Part shown: positions 1 through 6,740 of the stretch, one piece after another | Layout: the number at the start of each line of letters is the position of its first letter | Numbering within the stretch: position 1 is the first letter of the stretch | Assembly (NCBI GenBank): GCA_910586405.1 | Contig: CAJUII010000047.1 | Span: forward strand, 1 to 23,964 | DNA: 23,964 nucleotides | Direction of reading: 5' to 3' | Source of the DNA: an uncultured Lachnospiraceae bacterium | GTDB taxonomy: Bacteria > Bacillota > Clostridia > Lachnospirales > Lachnospiraceae | Made by a program: the position numbers and the translations under genes | The notes under the pieces: generated by a model | The model's input: only the letters and a program-made list of their open reading frames with translations | Databases searched by the model: none | Told to the model about the DNA's origin: nothing

Positions 1-30
1 GTTTTCCAGAGTTTTCTACAATGTTCAATA

Positions 31-420
31 TTACTCAATTTCAGTTTCCACCATCTTCTGAAGCTCGTCCGCCAGCTCTTTACTGAGCTGCTTTCCGCCT
101 GTAAGGGCTGACAAAAAGGTCTGGACAGAGCCGCCATAGTAGTCCGCGAGAATTTTATTTGCCTTGCCACGCGCAAACTGTACGGGTGTCAATGCCGCAT
201 GATAGCGTCTGCTCTTCTGGGTTGCCTCCGCTGTCACAAGCCCCTTGTCAATCAAATGTCTGATAAACGTATTGATCGTCTGCTTCTTCCAGTTCTTCTG
301 TAATTCTCCGTTCAGATATTCCATAATTTCGCTAAAACATTTACCTTCATCATTTTTCCACAAGTACTCCATAATCAGACTCTCAGACTGAGACATTTCA
401 CATCGAATCCTACTATCCAT
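31..420 (-). CDS. BlaI/MecI-type transcriptional repressor
   Basis: A 129-residue protein with the winged-helix fold signature of the BlaI/MecI/CopY family: an N-terminal segment beginning SQSESLIMEYLWKND, a recognition region around WKKQTINTFIRHLIDKGLV, and a wing (KSRRYHAAL). The C-terminal half resembles the family dimerisation helices. Family members bind TACA/TGTA-type dyads as dimers and are inactivated by a BlaR1/MecR1-type sensor protease; copper-responsive members also exist. I start it at the ATG at 418-420, because GGAGG (429-433) lies 8 nt before it; an upstream in-frame ATG (433-435) overlaps that ribosome binding site. No partner is visible: the gene ends 30 bases from the window edge, and a BlaR1/M56 peptidase would be expected just beyond if this is a sensor-repressor pair. 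Family assignment is firm, target unknown. Confidence 0.88.
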   Translation of the reverse strand: MDSRIRCEMSQSESLIMEYLWKNDEGKCFSEIMEYLNGELQKNWKKQTINTFIRHLIDKGLVTAEATQKSRRYHAALTPVQFARGKANKILADYYGGSVQTFLSALTGGKQLSKELADELQKMVETEIE

Positions 421-505
421 TGTATCTTCCTCCATTAATTGAAAACCCGGTATGTTAATGCTCTACCACAATTACCTACTATTTCTATTTTACCTTTTTT
501 TAGCG

Positions 506-553
506 GCAATGTAAAGCTATTTTTAATTCAATTTTATAGTATATTTACATTGC
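506..553. promoter_or_regulatory. Inverted repeat, candidate operator of the BlaI-type repressor
   Basis: Two perfect 10-base arms, GCAATGTAAA (506-515) and TTTACATTGC (544-553), are separated by 28 bases about 90 bp upstream of the BlaI-like start. Each contains the TGTA/TACA core that BlaI/MecI proteins recognise. A TATACT box on the minus strand (538-543) falls between the arms, but no good -35 is visible. Autoregulation is an inference. Confidence 0.4.
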
Positions 554-653
554 ATTTTACTTGATTTTGTGTATAATTCACAATGCTGTAATACCTCTAT
601 ATAAAAGCATGCATTTTCAACCCAGTTTATCATTTTAATTTTGGATAAAAGTC

Positions 654-1811
654 CTAAAAAGGAACAAAATAATACTCTTCCTTAGGACGCGTTCCCTCCA
701 TCTCATATAGGAAAGACTTACTAAACAACAGCGTATCCACCTCCTGCGGGTCTATAATCCGGTTGATTGTCCCGTAATATACATAGATTCCAGCATTGTC
801 CGAATACCCCTCCGAAGCGCCGCCCATTGCTCCGGTAATCATTGTGCCATCTTTCAGACGAACGCCAACGAGCGGCGGCACTCCTCCAAACGTCCAGACA
901 GCATGATTTGCTTTCATTTCTATTGACGGTAACGCATACTCATACTCTACATAGAAGGAAATGGGCGATAATTCGACTTGGGTCACTGTGGCGCCGCTGT
1001 CTCCCAATGGCTGTGACATCTGCTCACTTCTGACCTGATCGGAGCCATCCAGCGTAAAGTCAAAGCTCCACACTGCCTCAATCTCCTTTCTGTAGGCGTT
1101 CGAATACCGTACATGCGTCCCCAGATTCTCAAGCTCCACATGCACTTCTTTTCCGATCAGACTGTGCTCCTCAAAGTCCTTCATAACCGTAATAATATAC
1201 TCCATACTGCCGTCATCGTTCCTGTAGCGCTCCACCAGCGTTCCATCCCTGCGCTCCTGTATCGGCGTGTCATCGTTGGTGTACGTGCGCTCGTCATCTG
1301 TTATATGCCAGTTGTTAAAAAAGGCATGTTTTAGCACAAAACCTTCTTTGCCGTCCACCGTGACATGCACCGTCTCAAAATCCGGCTGCAAGATGCCCCC
1401 CTCCTTCACCTCATAGCCTTCGACGCGAAACGAAAGATGCGCAAAGCGGCTGTCCGCAATGCTCTGCTGCGCTGTGACTGTAACGCCCTCCTTGGTCACG
1501 CTGCTGCTCATCGGCTTTACCATCTCCTGCTCTTCCAGAAATGCTTTCTGCTCATCTGTGGCGTCAAATTGTTCTTCCATACCGCTGCTCCAATTCATAT
1601 ACGCCGCTGCGCACACAGTCACTGTACTCAGCGCCAGCATCGCTGCCGCCACGGTTCCCCACATGCTTTTTCGCATCATCTTTTCTCCTTTTCCTGTGTG
1701 CTCCCTCTGAATCTGTTCAAACACGGCATCCGCCCTCTGCTGGACAACTGCGGGCAGCGCAATCTCCATCTGTAATGTCTCCTTAATTTTATCTGTTTTA
1801 TCTATTTTCAT
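654..1811 (-). CDS. DUF4179-type membrane protein, probable anti-sigma factor
   Basis: A 385-residue protein with a short N-terminal cytoplasmic segment (about 1-47), one transmembrane helix near residues 49-72 (WGTVAAAMLALSTVTVCAAAYM) and a large extracytoplasmic part. The block after the helix (EQFDATDEQKAFLEEQEMVKPMSSSVTKEGVTVTAQQSIADS) resembles DUF4179 proteins, which are typically encoded right after ECF sigma factors. It lies 31 bp downstream of the sigma gene, on the same strand, with GGAGG (1818-1822) 6 nt before the ATG. The topology fits a membrane anti-sigma factor whose short cytoplasmic tail would hold the sigma factor; that role is inferred from position and architecture. The long outer domain could sense an envelope signal. 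DUF identity comes from recognition, not a profile search. Confidence 0.75.
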   Translation of the reverse strand: MKIDKTDKIKETLQMEIALPAVVQQRADAVFEQIQREHTGKGEKMMRKSMWGTVAAAMLALSTVTVCAAAYMNWSSGMEEQFDATDEQKAFLEEQEMVKPMSSSVTKEGVTVTAQQSIADSRFAHLSFRVEGYEVKEGGILQPDFETVHVTVDGKEGFVLKHAFFNNWHITDDERTYTNDDTPIQERRDGTLVERYRNDDGSMEYIITVMKDFEEHSLIGKEVHVELENLGTHVRYSNAYRKEIEAVWSFDFTLDGSDQVRSEQMSQPLGDSGATVTQVELSPISFYVEYEYALPSIEMKANHAVWTFGGVPPLVGVRLKDGTMITGAMGGASEGYSDNAGIYVYYGTINRIIDPQEVDTLLFSKSFLYEMEGTRPKEEYYFVPF

Positions 1812-1842
1812 GTTCTGCCTCCATTCTCTGACCGCCCTCCGG

Positions 1843-2409
1843 TCACGATTCTAAACAGTTTCCTTCCTGCTGAAGGTGCGCTGTCGTGTTTTTAGGCTGT
1901 TGTGATGTGCAGTACGCTTCCGCAATCTGCTGCCGCCCTCTTGCCAGTCTCGTCCGCACCGTACTTGCCGGCATTTGCAGCACCTCACTGATCTGCGCTG
2001 CAGTCAGTCCATCCACATAGTACAAAATCATGATCAACTGGTACTTTTCATCCAGACTCTTCATCACCTGCATCCATTCGACGGTGCTATACTCCTGCGT
2101 CTGTGACGGAAGCTCCTGTACTATGCTGTCCAAATACAAATCCTTCCTTTTTCTCAGAATATCATTGCATTTATTGATAAGAATTTTCGTCATCCAAGTG
2201 CGGAAAAATTCCGCCCTGCGCAGCTGTCCGATTTTCTCCCAGCACGCCAGAAGCGTGTCTGCAATGGCATCCGCAGCGTCCGCGTCATTTTTTAGGACTG
2301 CCCTTGCAGTCTTGTACATATTCTGCATCTGGGACTGCATCAGTTGTGTAAATGCATCTGCGTCTCCCTTCTGGGCACGCTTTACCAAACTTTTCATGGC
2401 TGTTCTCAC
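1843..2409 (-). CDS. ECF-type RNA polymerase sigma factor
   Basis: A 188-residue sigma-70 family protein with only regions 2 and 4. Region 2 spans about residues 15-85 (acidic DADAADAIADTLLACWEKI, then FFRTWMTKILINKCNDILRKRK). Region 4 spans about 110-165 and contains the helix-turn-helix TAAQISEVLQMPASTVRTRLARGRQQI. I keep the GTG start at 2407-2409 because an AGGAG lies 6 nt before it; the next in-frame start, an ATG at 2395-2397, is about 13 nt from the nearest AGGAG. The DUF4179 gene follows 31 bp downstream, so the two are probably cotranscribed and form a sigma/anti-sigma pair. A possible autoregulatory promoter is listed separately. The cognate regulon cannot be told from the window. 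Confidence 0.9.
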   Translation of the reverse strand: MRTAMKSLVKRAQKGDADAFTQLMQSQMQNMYKTARAVLKNDADAADAIADTLLACWEKIGQLRRAEFFRTWMTKILINKCNDILRKRKDLYLDSIVQELPSQTQEYSTVEWMQVMKSLDEKYQLIMILYYVDGLTAAQISEVLQMPASTVRTRLARGRQQIAEAYCTSQQPKNTTAHLQQEGNCLES

Positions 2410-2459
2410 ACTCCTCTCCTGTTTCTATCATCCTTCCGCCTCCTTCCTTATACTCATTA

Positions 2460-2485
2460 GACGCAGCGGATTTCGATTGTGTCCC
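2460..2485 (-). promoter_or_regulatory. Possible ECF-type promoter of the sigma operon
   Basis: On the minus strand GGGACA (2480-2485) and CGTC (2460-2463) are 16 bp apart, about 50 bp upstream of the sigma gene. CGTC-like -10 elements are common at ECF-dependent promoters and such factors often autoregulate. The -35 match is not a recognised consensus, so this is tentative. Confidence 0.3.
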
Positions 2486-2528
2486 AATTTTTTTGCAAAA
2501 AACAGTATCTCCTTTGTCGAAAATAGGG

Positions 2529-2534
2529 TATAAT
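2529..2534 (+). promoter_or_regulatory. Candidate -10 box for pflA
   Basis: A perfect TATAAT sits about 43 bp before the pflA start, between the divergent sigma operon and pflA. There is no convincing -35 at 16-18 bp upstream, so the promoter may need an activator. Confidence 0.4.
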
Positions 2535-2576
2535 GTGAATAGATTAAATTATTATGATACAGGAAAGGTTGATACT

Positions 2577-3335
2577 ATGCAAGGAAAAATACATTCTTTA
2601 GAATCTTTTGGAACTGTTGACGGCCCCGGCGTCCGCTACGTAGTTTTTGTGCAGGGCTGCCCTATGAGATGTGCTTATTGTCACAATCCCGACACGTGGG
2701 AGATGAATGCCGGCACGCTGATGGAGCCTGCGGAGATTCTCGAAAATTATGAGCGCAACAAACCGTTCTACAAGGGCGGCGGCATCACAGTGACAGGCGG
2801 CGAGCCGTTGATGCAGCTTGATTTTCTGCTGGAACTTTTTACGATGGCACACGAGCGCGGCATTCATACCTGCCTTGACAGCTCCGGCATCGCCTACCGC
2901 CCCGACGGCAATCCCGAATGGCTCGCCAAGCTGGACAAGCTCTGTGAAGTGACGGACCTCGTGATGCTCGACATTAAGCACATTGACCCGGAAAAGCACA
3001 AAGAGCTGGTAAAACAGCCAAACGACGGTATCCTCGCCTTTGCAGAATACCTTGACAGCAAAAATGTGGAAATCTGGATACGTCATGTCGTTGTGCCCGG
3101 CATTACGGACAATGCGGAGGACCTGCACCGATTGGGCTATTTTATCGGCGGACTCAAAAACCTCAAAGCGCTCGATGTCCTCCCCTATCATACAATGGGC
3201 AAGAAAAAATATGACGAACTGGGCATGAAGTATCCGCTTGAAGGTGTCCCTGAGATGGACAAATCCAAAATTCCAGAGCTGAAACAGCATATCCTAAACG
3301 GTATCCGTGAGCGGCGTGGACTGCCTGCCAAATAA
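2577..3335 (+). CDS. pflA: Pyruvate formate-lyase activating enzyme
   Basis: A 252-residue radical SAM enzyme that installs the glycyl radical on pyruvate formate-lyase, using S-adenosylmethionine and a [4Fe-4S] cluster. The cluster motif C-x3-C-x2-C is at Cys28, Cys32 and Cys35 (CPMRCAYCHNPDTW), preceded by the family N-terminus GKIHSLESFGTVDGPGVR. The GGE motif is in ITVTGGEPLMQ, and DVLPYHTMGKKKY near the C-terminus is typical of PflA. Length matches the usual ~245-250. The frame is open further upstream, but the ATG at 2577 has AGGAAAGG (2561-2568) 8 nt ahead and matches the family N-terminus. No pflB is in the window, so the substrate enzyme is encoded elsewhere, or this acts on another glycyl-radical enzyme. 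A ferredoxin gene follows 264 bp downstream. Confidence 0.93.
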   Translation: MQGKIHSLESFGTVDGPGVRYVVFVQGCPMRCAYCHNPDTWEMNAGTLMEPAEILENYERNKPFYKGGGITVTGGEPLMQLDFLLELFTMAHERGIHTCLDSSGIAYRPDGNPEWLAKLDKLCEVTDLVMLDIKHIDPEKHKELVKQPNDGILAFAEYLDSKNVEIWIRHVVVPGITDNAEDLHRLGYFIGGLKNLKALDVLPYHTMGKKKYDELGMKYPLEGVPEMDKSKIPELKQHILNGIRERRGLPAK

Positions 3336-3500
3336 GAAAATCGGATTGCCAAGCCATGTCGAAGTGATTTGGCATCGCTTGCGGTCTGTCACAGGATTTT
3401 TATAATAATTTATACATTTTGCCTTGTATTTCAGCGTAAATTATATTAAAATATGAATATTGACAAGTCCTTTATGGCGCTTGTCATGAAACAGATAACT

Positions 3501-3536
3501 GTGACAATCCGGTGACAATTTTATGATACTTATCAT
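3501..3536. promoter_or_regulatory. Repeats upstream of the ferredoxin gene
   Basis: The 264-bp gap between pflA and the ferredoxin gene contains a direct repeat GTGACAAT (3501-3508 and 3512-3519) and a palindrome ATGATA-CT-TATCAT (3523-3536). Slightly upstream lie the inverted arms TGACAAG/CTTGTCA (3461-3467, 3480-3486). A TATGAT box (3522-3527) could be a -10. These look like a promoter/operator region, but I recognise no specific regulator site. The palindrome is shorter than a classic Fur box. Confidence 0.35.
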
Positions 3537-3599
3537 TGATCTCTCTGTACATTGCCGGAGTGTTGCGAACAATAACTGGTAGAAGGAGGATTTTGTATT

Positions 3600-3770
3600 A
3601 TGGCATATCAGATTTCAGATGCTTGTGTTTCTTGTGGGGCTTGCGAGTCTCAGTGCCCAGTAGGTGCGATCAGCATGGGTGATGGCAAGTTTGAGATTGA
3701 TGCTGACAAGTGCATCGATTGCGGTTCCTGCGCAGGCGCATGCCCTACAGGTTCCATTGAGCAGGCATAA
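3600..3770 (+). CDS. 2[4Fe-4S] ferredoxin, clostridial type
   Basis: A 56-residue ferredoxin with two C-x2-C-x2-C-x3-C-P motifs: Cys9, 12, 15, 19 (CVSCGACESQCP) and Cys38, 41, 44, 48 (CIDCGSCAGACP). These bind two low-potential [4Fe-4S] clusters. Its length and internal pseudo-twofold repeat are those of classical clostridial ferredoxins, soluble electron carriers for pyruvate:ferredoxin oxidoreductase, hydrogenase and similar enzymes. The start is an ATG at 3600 preceded by a strong AAGGAGG (3583-3589) 10 nt upstream. The gene lies between pflA and a strong terminator and probably has its own promoter. Donating electrons to reduce the PflA cluster is possible but is only inference from adjacency. 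Confidence 0.95.
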   Translation: MAYQISDACVSCGACESQCPVGAISMGDGKFEIDADKCIDCGSCAGACPTGSIEQA

Positions 3771-3818
3771 GACAGGCATCCAGCAAAACACAACGCATAA
3801 ACTTCATAAACACAATCA

Positions 3819-3846
3819 AACAGGGGAAGGTTTACCTTCCCCTGTT
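3819..3846. terminator. Perfect 12-bp hairpin after the ferredoxin gene
   Basis: AACAGGGGAAGG (3819-3830), loop TTTA, and CCTTCCCCTGTT (3835-3846) form a perfect stem between the convergent ferredoxin and MerR-like genes. There is no T-run directly after it on the plus strand; on the minus strand TGTTTGATTGTGTTT follows. It may serve the minus-strand gene, or act together with the next hairpin. Confidence 0.65.
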
Positions 3847-3854
3847 CGCGCGTC

Positions 3855-3877
3855 TGTCAGCTTTTGCTGACATTTTT
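3855..3877 (+). terminator. Rho-independent terminator after the ferredoxin gene
   Basis: TGTCAGC (3855-3861), loop TTTT, GCTGACA (3866-3872), then a short T-run. This has canonical intrinsic terminator form on the plus strand. The hairpin and its flanks recur almost identically at 18306-18333. Confidence 0.7.
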
Positions 3878-3904
3878 ATGTACCACCCAATGCTTGTCCA
3901 CTTC

Positions 3905-4840
3905 TTACTCAATTTTGGCCTCCACAGCCTTTCTGAAGAAATGGAACTCCTTCTTAGCCTTCGGTTCTCCCTTCTCCTTTGAATTTGGAAACAGAATGGT
4001 TTTTTCTTTGGTTTTCTCCTTGTTTTTCTCTTTATTTTTCTCCTTTTGCTTGGCGTTTTTGCCGCTGTACTGTCTCAGCAGTTCATCGATCCGCTTGTAA
4101 TAATCCTCGTTGCGCTTGTCCTCCTGTTCATGTCTGTTTGCTGCGCGCTCCTCATCGCGCTCCTCCAGCAATCGGAACTGATAATCCAGCTCCTTGCACA
4201 AGTCACCCTTCACACTCTCTGTAATGCGCGCTGTAAGTTGATTTGCCAGCTCCTCATTGTTGGCAGCAACCGCTTCTTTGATGAGCTTTTGGAACAAATA
4301 CTGCAATCGCATCGTCTGATCTTTGGATTCCTCGCGAACCAGATTTTCCCTGCCGCATTCAGACACCTCATCCAGTGAGTGCATCTCCTTGATCTGTATC
4401 ATGTTGTTCATACTACGGCGCTGCTCCTCCCCTGCCTCTTCTGTCTCATTGGCTGTCATCTCTGGTTTTCTGCTGCCAAAGCGCTCATTCCACTTCGCAT
4501 CATCCACATTCTTTAATGCTGTCATCTTTGAATCCCCCAATTTTGATATTTTTGTCAACTGCTTTTGTGCAAAAGGATTGTCTGCTCTCATATCCTCTCC
4601 GCCTCCATCCTCACACTGTACTTGATCCAATAACGTCTTAACTGCCTTAAGTTGCAAACCTTGGTCTTTTAGGTGTTTAATATCGATAAACCGATCGATA
4701 TCCTCCTGCGTATAAATCCGGTGTCCCTGCTCGTTTCTCTTGATCGGCAGTTCCAACTCCTCCTCCCAGTATCTCAGGACATGTGACTCTACATGTACCT
4801 CTTTTGCAGCTTCATTGATCAAATACTTTTCCTTTACCAC
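3905..4840 (-). CDS. MerR-like HTH protein with coiled-coil and lysine-rich tail
   Basis: A 311-residue protein. Residues about 5-75 are a MerR-type winged helix-turn-helix (YLINEAAKEVHVESHVLRYWEEE, then HRIYTQEDIDRFIDIKHLKDQG). There is no effector-binding domain. The rest is charged and mostly helical (about 180-270, rich in E, R, K and Q), with a low-complexity KEKNKEKNKEKTKEKT tract near residue 280. This HTH plus coiled coil resembles RacA-like or DUF3967-type proteins more than classic MerR regulators; DNA-bridging or chromosome organisation is an alternative to transcription control. The start is a GTG at 4838-4840 with GAAAGGAG (4849-4856) 8 nt upstream. An upstream in-frame ATG at 4907-4909 would run translation through the dnaB terminator and is unlikely. 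Confidence 0.7.
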   Translation of the reverse strand: MVKEKYLINEAAKEVHVESHVLRYWEEELELPIKRNEQGHRIYTQEDIDRFIDIKHLKDQGLQLKAVKTLLDQVQCEDGGGEDMRADNPFAQKQLTKISKLGDSKMTALKNVDDAKWNERFGSRKPEMTANETEEAGEEQRRSMNNMIQIKEMHSLDEVSECGRENLVREESKDQTMRLQYLFQKLIKEAVAANNEELANQLTARITESVKGDLCKELDYQFRLLEERDEERAANRHEQEDKRNEDYYKRIDELLRQYSGKNAKQKEKNKEKNKEKTKEKTILFPNSKEKGEPKAKKEFHFFRKAVEAKIE

Positions 4841-4868
4841 CTTTAAAACTCCTTTCTTAATTTTCGCA

Positions 4869-4901
4869 AAAAGAGGACATGTACACACCATGTCCTCTTT
4901 T
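4869..4901 (-). terminator. Rho-independent terminator of gdpP-rplI-dnaB
   Basis: The 13-bp arms AAAAGAGGACATG (4869-4881) and CATGTCCTCTTTT (4889-4901) enclose a 7-nt loop. On the minus strand the 3' arm ends in TTTTTGCG, 22 nt after the dnaB stop codon. It separates dnaB from the MerR-like gene. Confidence 0.85.
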
Positions 4902-4922
4902 GTAATCATCCTAATTCATTAT

Positions 4923-6260
4923 TTACTTTGCCAAATTGGCAAACTGTGTATAATCTGGCAGCCACGCCAGATTGATCGTGCCGATCGCACCGTTTCTCTG
5001 CTTGGCGATAATGATCTCCGCCACATTCTTCATTTCTGTGTCTTTATTGTAATAGTCATCACGATAGATAAACATAACGACATCGGCATCCTGCTCAATC
5101 GCGCCCGACTCTCTCAAATCCGACAGCATCGGTCTGTGATCTGGCCGCTGCTCAACCGCTCGTGAGAGCTGTGAGAGTGCAATAACTGGCACATGCAGCT
5201 CTCGCGCAAGCGCCTTCAACGATCTTGAAATATCTGAAATCTCCTGCTGTCTTGACTCTGTCTTGCCTGAGCCCGACATCAATTGCAGATAGTCAATTAT
5301 GATCATTTGCAAATCATATTCCAGTTTGAACTTCCTGCACTTGGAGCGAAGCTCGCCGATACTGATCCCCGGCGTATCATCGATCAAAAGCCCCGATCTG
5401 CCAATCACATCTGCGCTCTCAATCAGGCGTTCCCACTCATCATCCTTCATATTTCCTGTTCGAATCGCCTGCGAATTTACCTTTGATTCAAGGGACAGCA
5501 GACGGTTGACAAGCTGCTCTTTTGACATTTCCAATGAAAAGATGGCAACGGACTGATTATCATGAAACGCTACATGCTGTGCGATATTCAACACAAATGC
5601 CGTCTTTCCCATCGAAGGACGCGCTGCAACCAGAATCAGATCAGACGGCTGCATCCCCGCGGTCTTATAATCCAAGTCCAGAAATCCCGTCGCGATGCCG
5701 GTCACTGCTCCTTTGTTTTTGGAAGCCTCCTCGATCAGATTCATCGCATTCATGACGACCTGCCGAATCGGCACAAAGTCACCGCTGTTTCTCTTTTGTA
5801 TGATGTCAAAAATGTTTTTCTCAGAAGTTTCGAGGATGGATTCGAGCGACTCGCTCTGTGCATAACAGCTATTTGCGATTTCTTCGTTGACGCGGATGAG
5901 CTTTCTGAGGACCGCCTTCTCCGCCACAATGTTTGCATAGTGCTTGATGTTTGCGGATGTCGGCACGGCAGCCATCACATCCCTTATGTACTCGAGGCTG
6001 TAGATCTCCGGCGGCGTTCCCTTCTCCTTGAGACGCTCCTGCAATGTCACAAGATCCACTGGCTTCCCCTCATCGTTCAGCTCCACCATGGCTTCAAAGA
6101 GAACACCATACTGTTTCCCATAAAAGTCCTCGCCAGTGATCTGTTCGCTTGCGATGGTAATCGCCTCTTTGTCCATCAACATCGAGCCGATGACCGACTG
6201 CTCTGCCTCAATGCTGTGCGGAAGAACCCTCTTTAATACCGCCTCATCCATGTCTGGCAT
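4923..6260 (-). CDS. dnaB: Replicative DNA helicase
   Basis: A 445-residue DnaB-family hexameric helicase that unwinds DNA at the replication fork and recruits primase. The N-terminal DnaB domain (about 12-115) begins VLPHSIEAEQSVIGSMLMD. The RecA-like domain carries Walker A at about residues 213-221 (ARPSMGKTA), Walker B with Asp323 (MIIIDYLQLM), and the DnaB motifs VPVIALSQLSRAVEQR and SDLRESGAIEQDADVVMFIYR. Length is normal and no intein is seen. The ATG has AGGAGG (6269-6274) 8 nt upstream, overlapping the rplI stop codon, so the two genes are translationally close. It is the last gene of gdpP-rplI-dnaB, a widespread Firmicute arrangement. Confidence 0.97.
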   Translation of the reverse strand: MPDMDEAVLKRVLPHSIEAEQSVIGSMLMDKEAITIASEQITGEDFYGKQYGVLFEAMVELNDEGKPVDLVTLQERLKEKGTPPEIYSLEYIRDVMAAVPTSANIKHYANIVAEKAVLRKLIRVNEEIANSCYAQSESLESILETSEKNIFDIIQKRNSGDFVPIRQVVMNAMNLIEEASKNKGAVTGIATGFLDLDYKTAGMQPSDLILVAARPSMGKTAFVLNIAQHVAFHDNQSVAIFSLEMSKEQLVNRLLSLESKVNSQAIRTGNMKDDEWERLIESADVIGRSGLLIDDTPGISIGELRSKCRKFKLEYDLQMIIIDYLQLMSGSGKTESRQQEISDISRSLKALARELHVPVIALSQLSRAVEQRPDHRPMLSDLRESGAIEQDADVVMFIYRDDYYNKDTEMKNVAEIIIAKQRNGAIGTINLAWLPDYTQFANLAK

Positions 6261-6272
6261 AGCGAAAACCTC

Positions 6273-6719
6273 CTACACACATGCAACATGCACTTTGAGC
6301 TTAGCTGACACCTTTGGATGCAGCTTTACCGTCACCTCATGCGTGCCCGCCATCTTGATCGCCTCACTCAACTGTATCTTCTTCTTGTCAATCTCTTTGC
6401 CATACTGATCTGAGACTGCCTTTGCAATCTCCTTGGAGGATACAGAGCCAAAGGTCCTGCCGCCCTCACCGCCTTTAATCTCCACCTTGACGGTCATCTG
6501 CTCGATCTCTGCCGCAAAAGCCTGCGCCGCCTCAAACTGTTCTTTCGCAATTCTCTCCTCATTCTGTTTCTGTAGTTTCAGCGTGTTCTTGTTCGCGTCT
6601 GTCGCCTCCACGCCCAGCTTCTTTGGAAGGATAAAATTCTTGGCATAGCCGTCCTTGAGCTCCACCAGATCTCCCTTTTTTCCTACGGATTTGACATCCT
6701 CCAACAATATTACCTTCAT
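6273..6719 (-). CDS. rplI: Large ribosomal subunit protein bL9
   Basis: A 148-residue bL9. The N-terminal domain MKVILLEDVKSVGKKGDLVELKDGYAKNFILPKKLGVEA is the signature of the family and binds 23S rRNA. A long connecting helix (about 45-75) and the C-terminal domain (GGRTFGSVSSKEIAKAV, HEVTVKLHPKVSAKLKV) follow. AAAGGA (minus strand, complement of about 6729-6735) lies about 9 nt before the ATG. It lies 21 nt after gdpP and 12 nt before dnaB, so the three are almost certainly cotranscribed. Confidence 0.97.
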   Translation of the reverse strand: MKVILLEDVKSVGKKGDLVELKDGYAKNFILPKKLGVEATDANKNTLKLQKQNEERIAKEQFEAAQAFAAEIEQMTVKVEIKGGEGGRTFGSVSSKEIAKAVSDQYGKEIDKKKIQLSEAIKMAGTHEVTVKLHPKVSAKLKVHVACV

Positions 6720-6740
6720 GATATTTTGTCCTTTCTGTAA

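Noticed and set aside
1..30. Start of a BlaR1/M56 sensor gene downstream of the BlaI-type gene
   Set aside because: Expected by analogy, but the 30 bases available show no start codon with a ribosome binding site.
572..577. TATAAT on the plus strand between the BlaI-type and DUF4179 genes
   Set aside because: The best -35 (TTGCAT, 551-556) is only 15 bp away and no plus-strand gene follows.
2352..2576. N-terminal extension of PflA by 75 codons
   Set aside because: The extension is antisense to the sigma operon and covers its promoter region. The ATG at 2577 has a good ribosome binding site and the family N-terminus.
3523..3536. Fur box before the ferredoxin gene
   Set aside because: The ATGATA/TATCAT dyad has shorter spacing than the 7-1-7 Fur motif, so only a generic palindrome is reported.
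3985..4075. Repetitive T-rich tract as a DNA repeat
   Set aside because: It is explained by the lysine/glutamate-rich KEKN tail of the MerR-like protein.
5283..6236. Long plus-strand open frames opposite dnaB
   Set aside because: They are antisense shadows of a strongly conserved gene and encode no recognisable domains.
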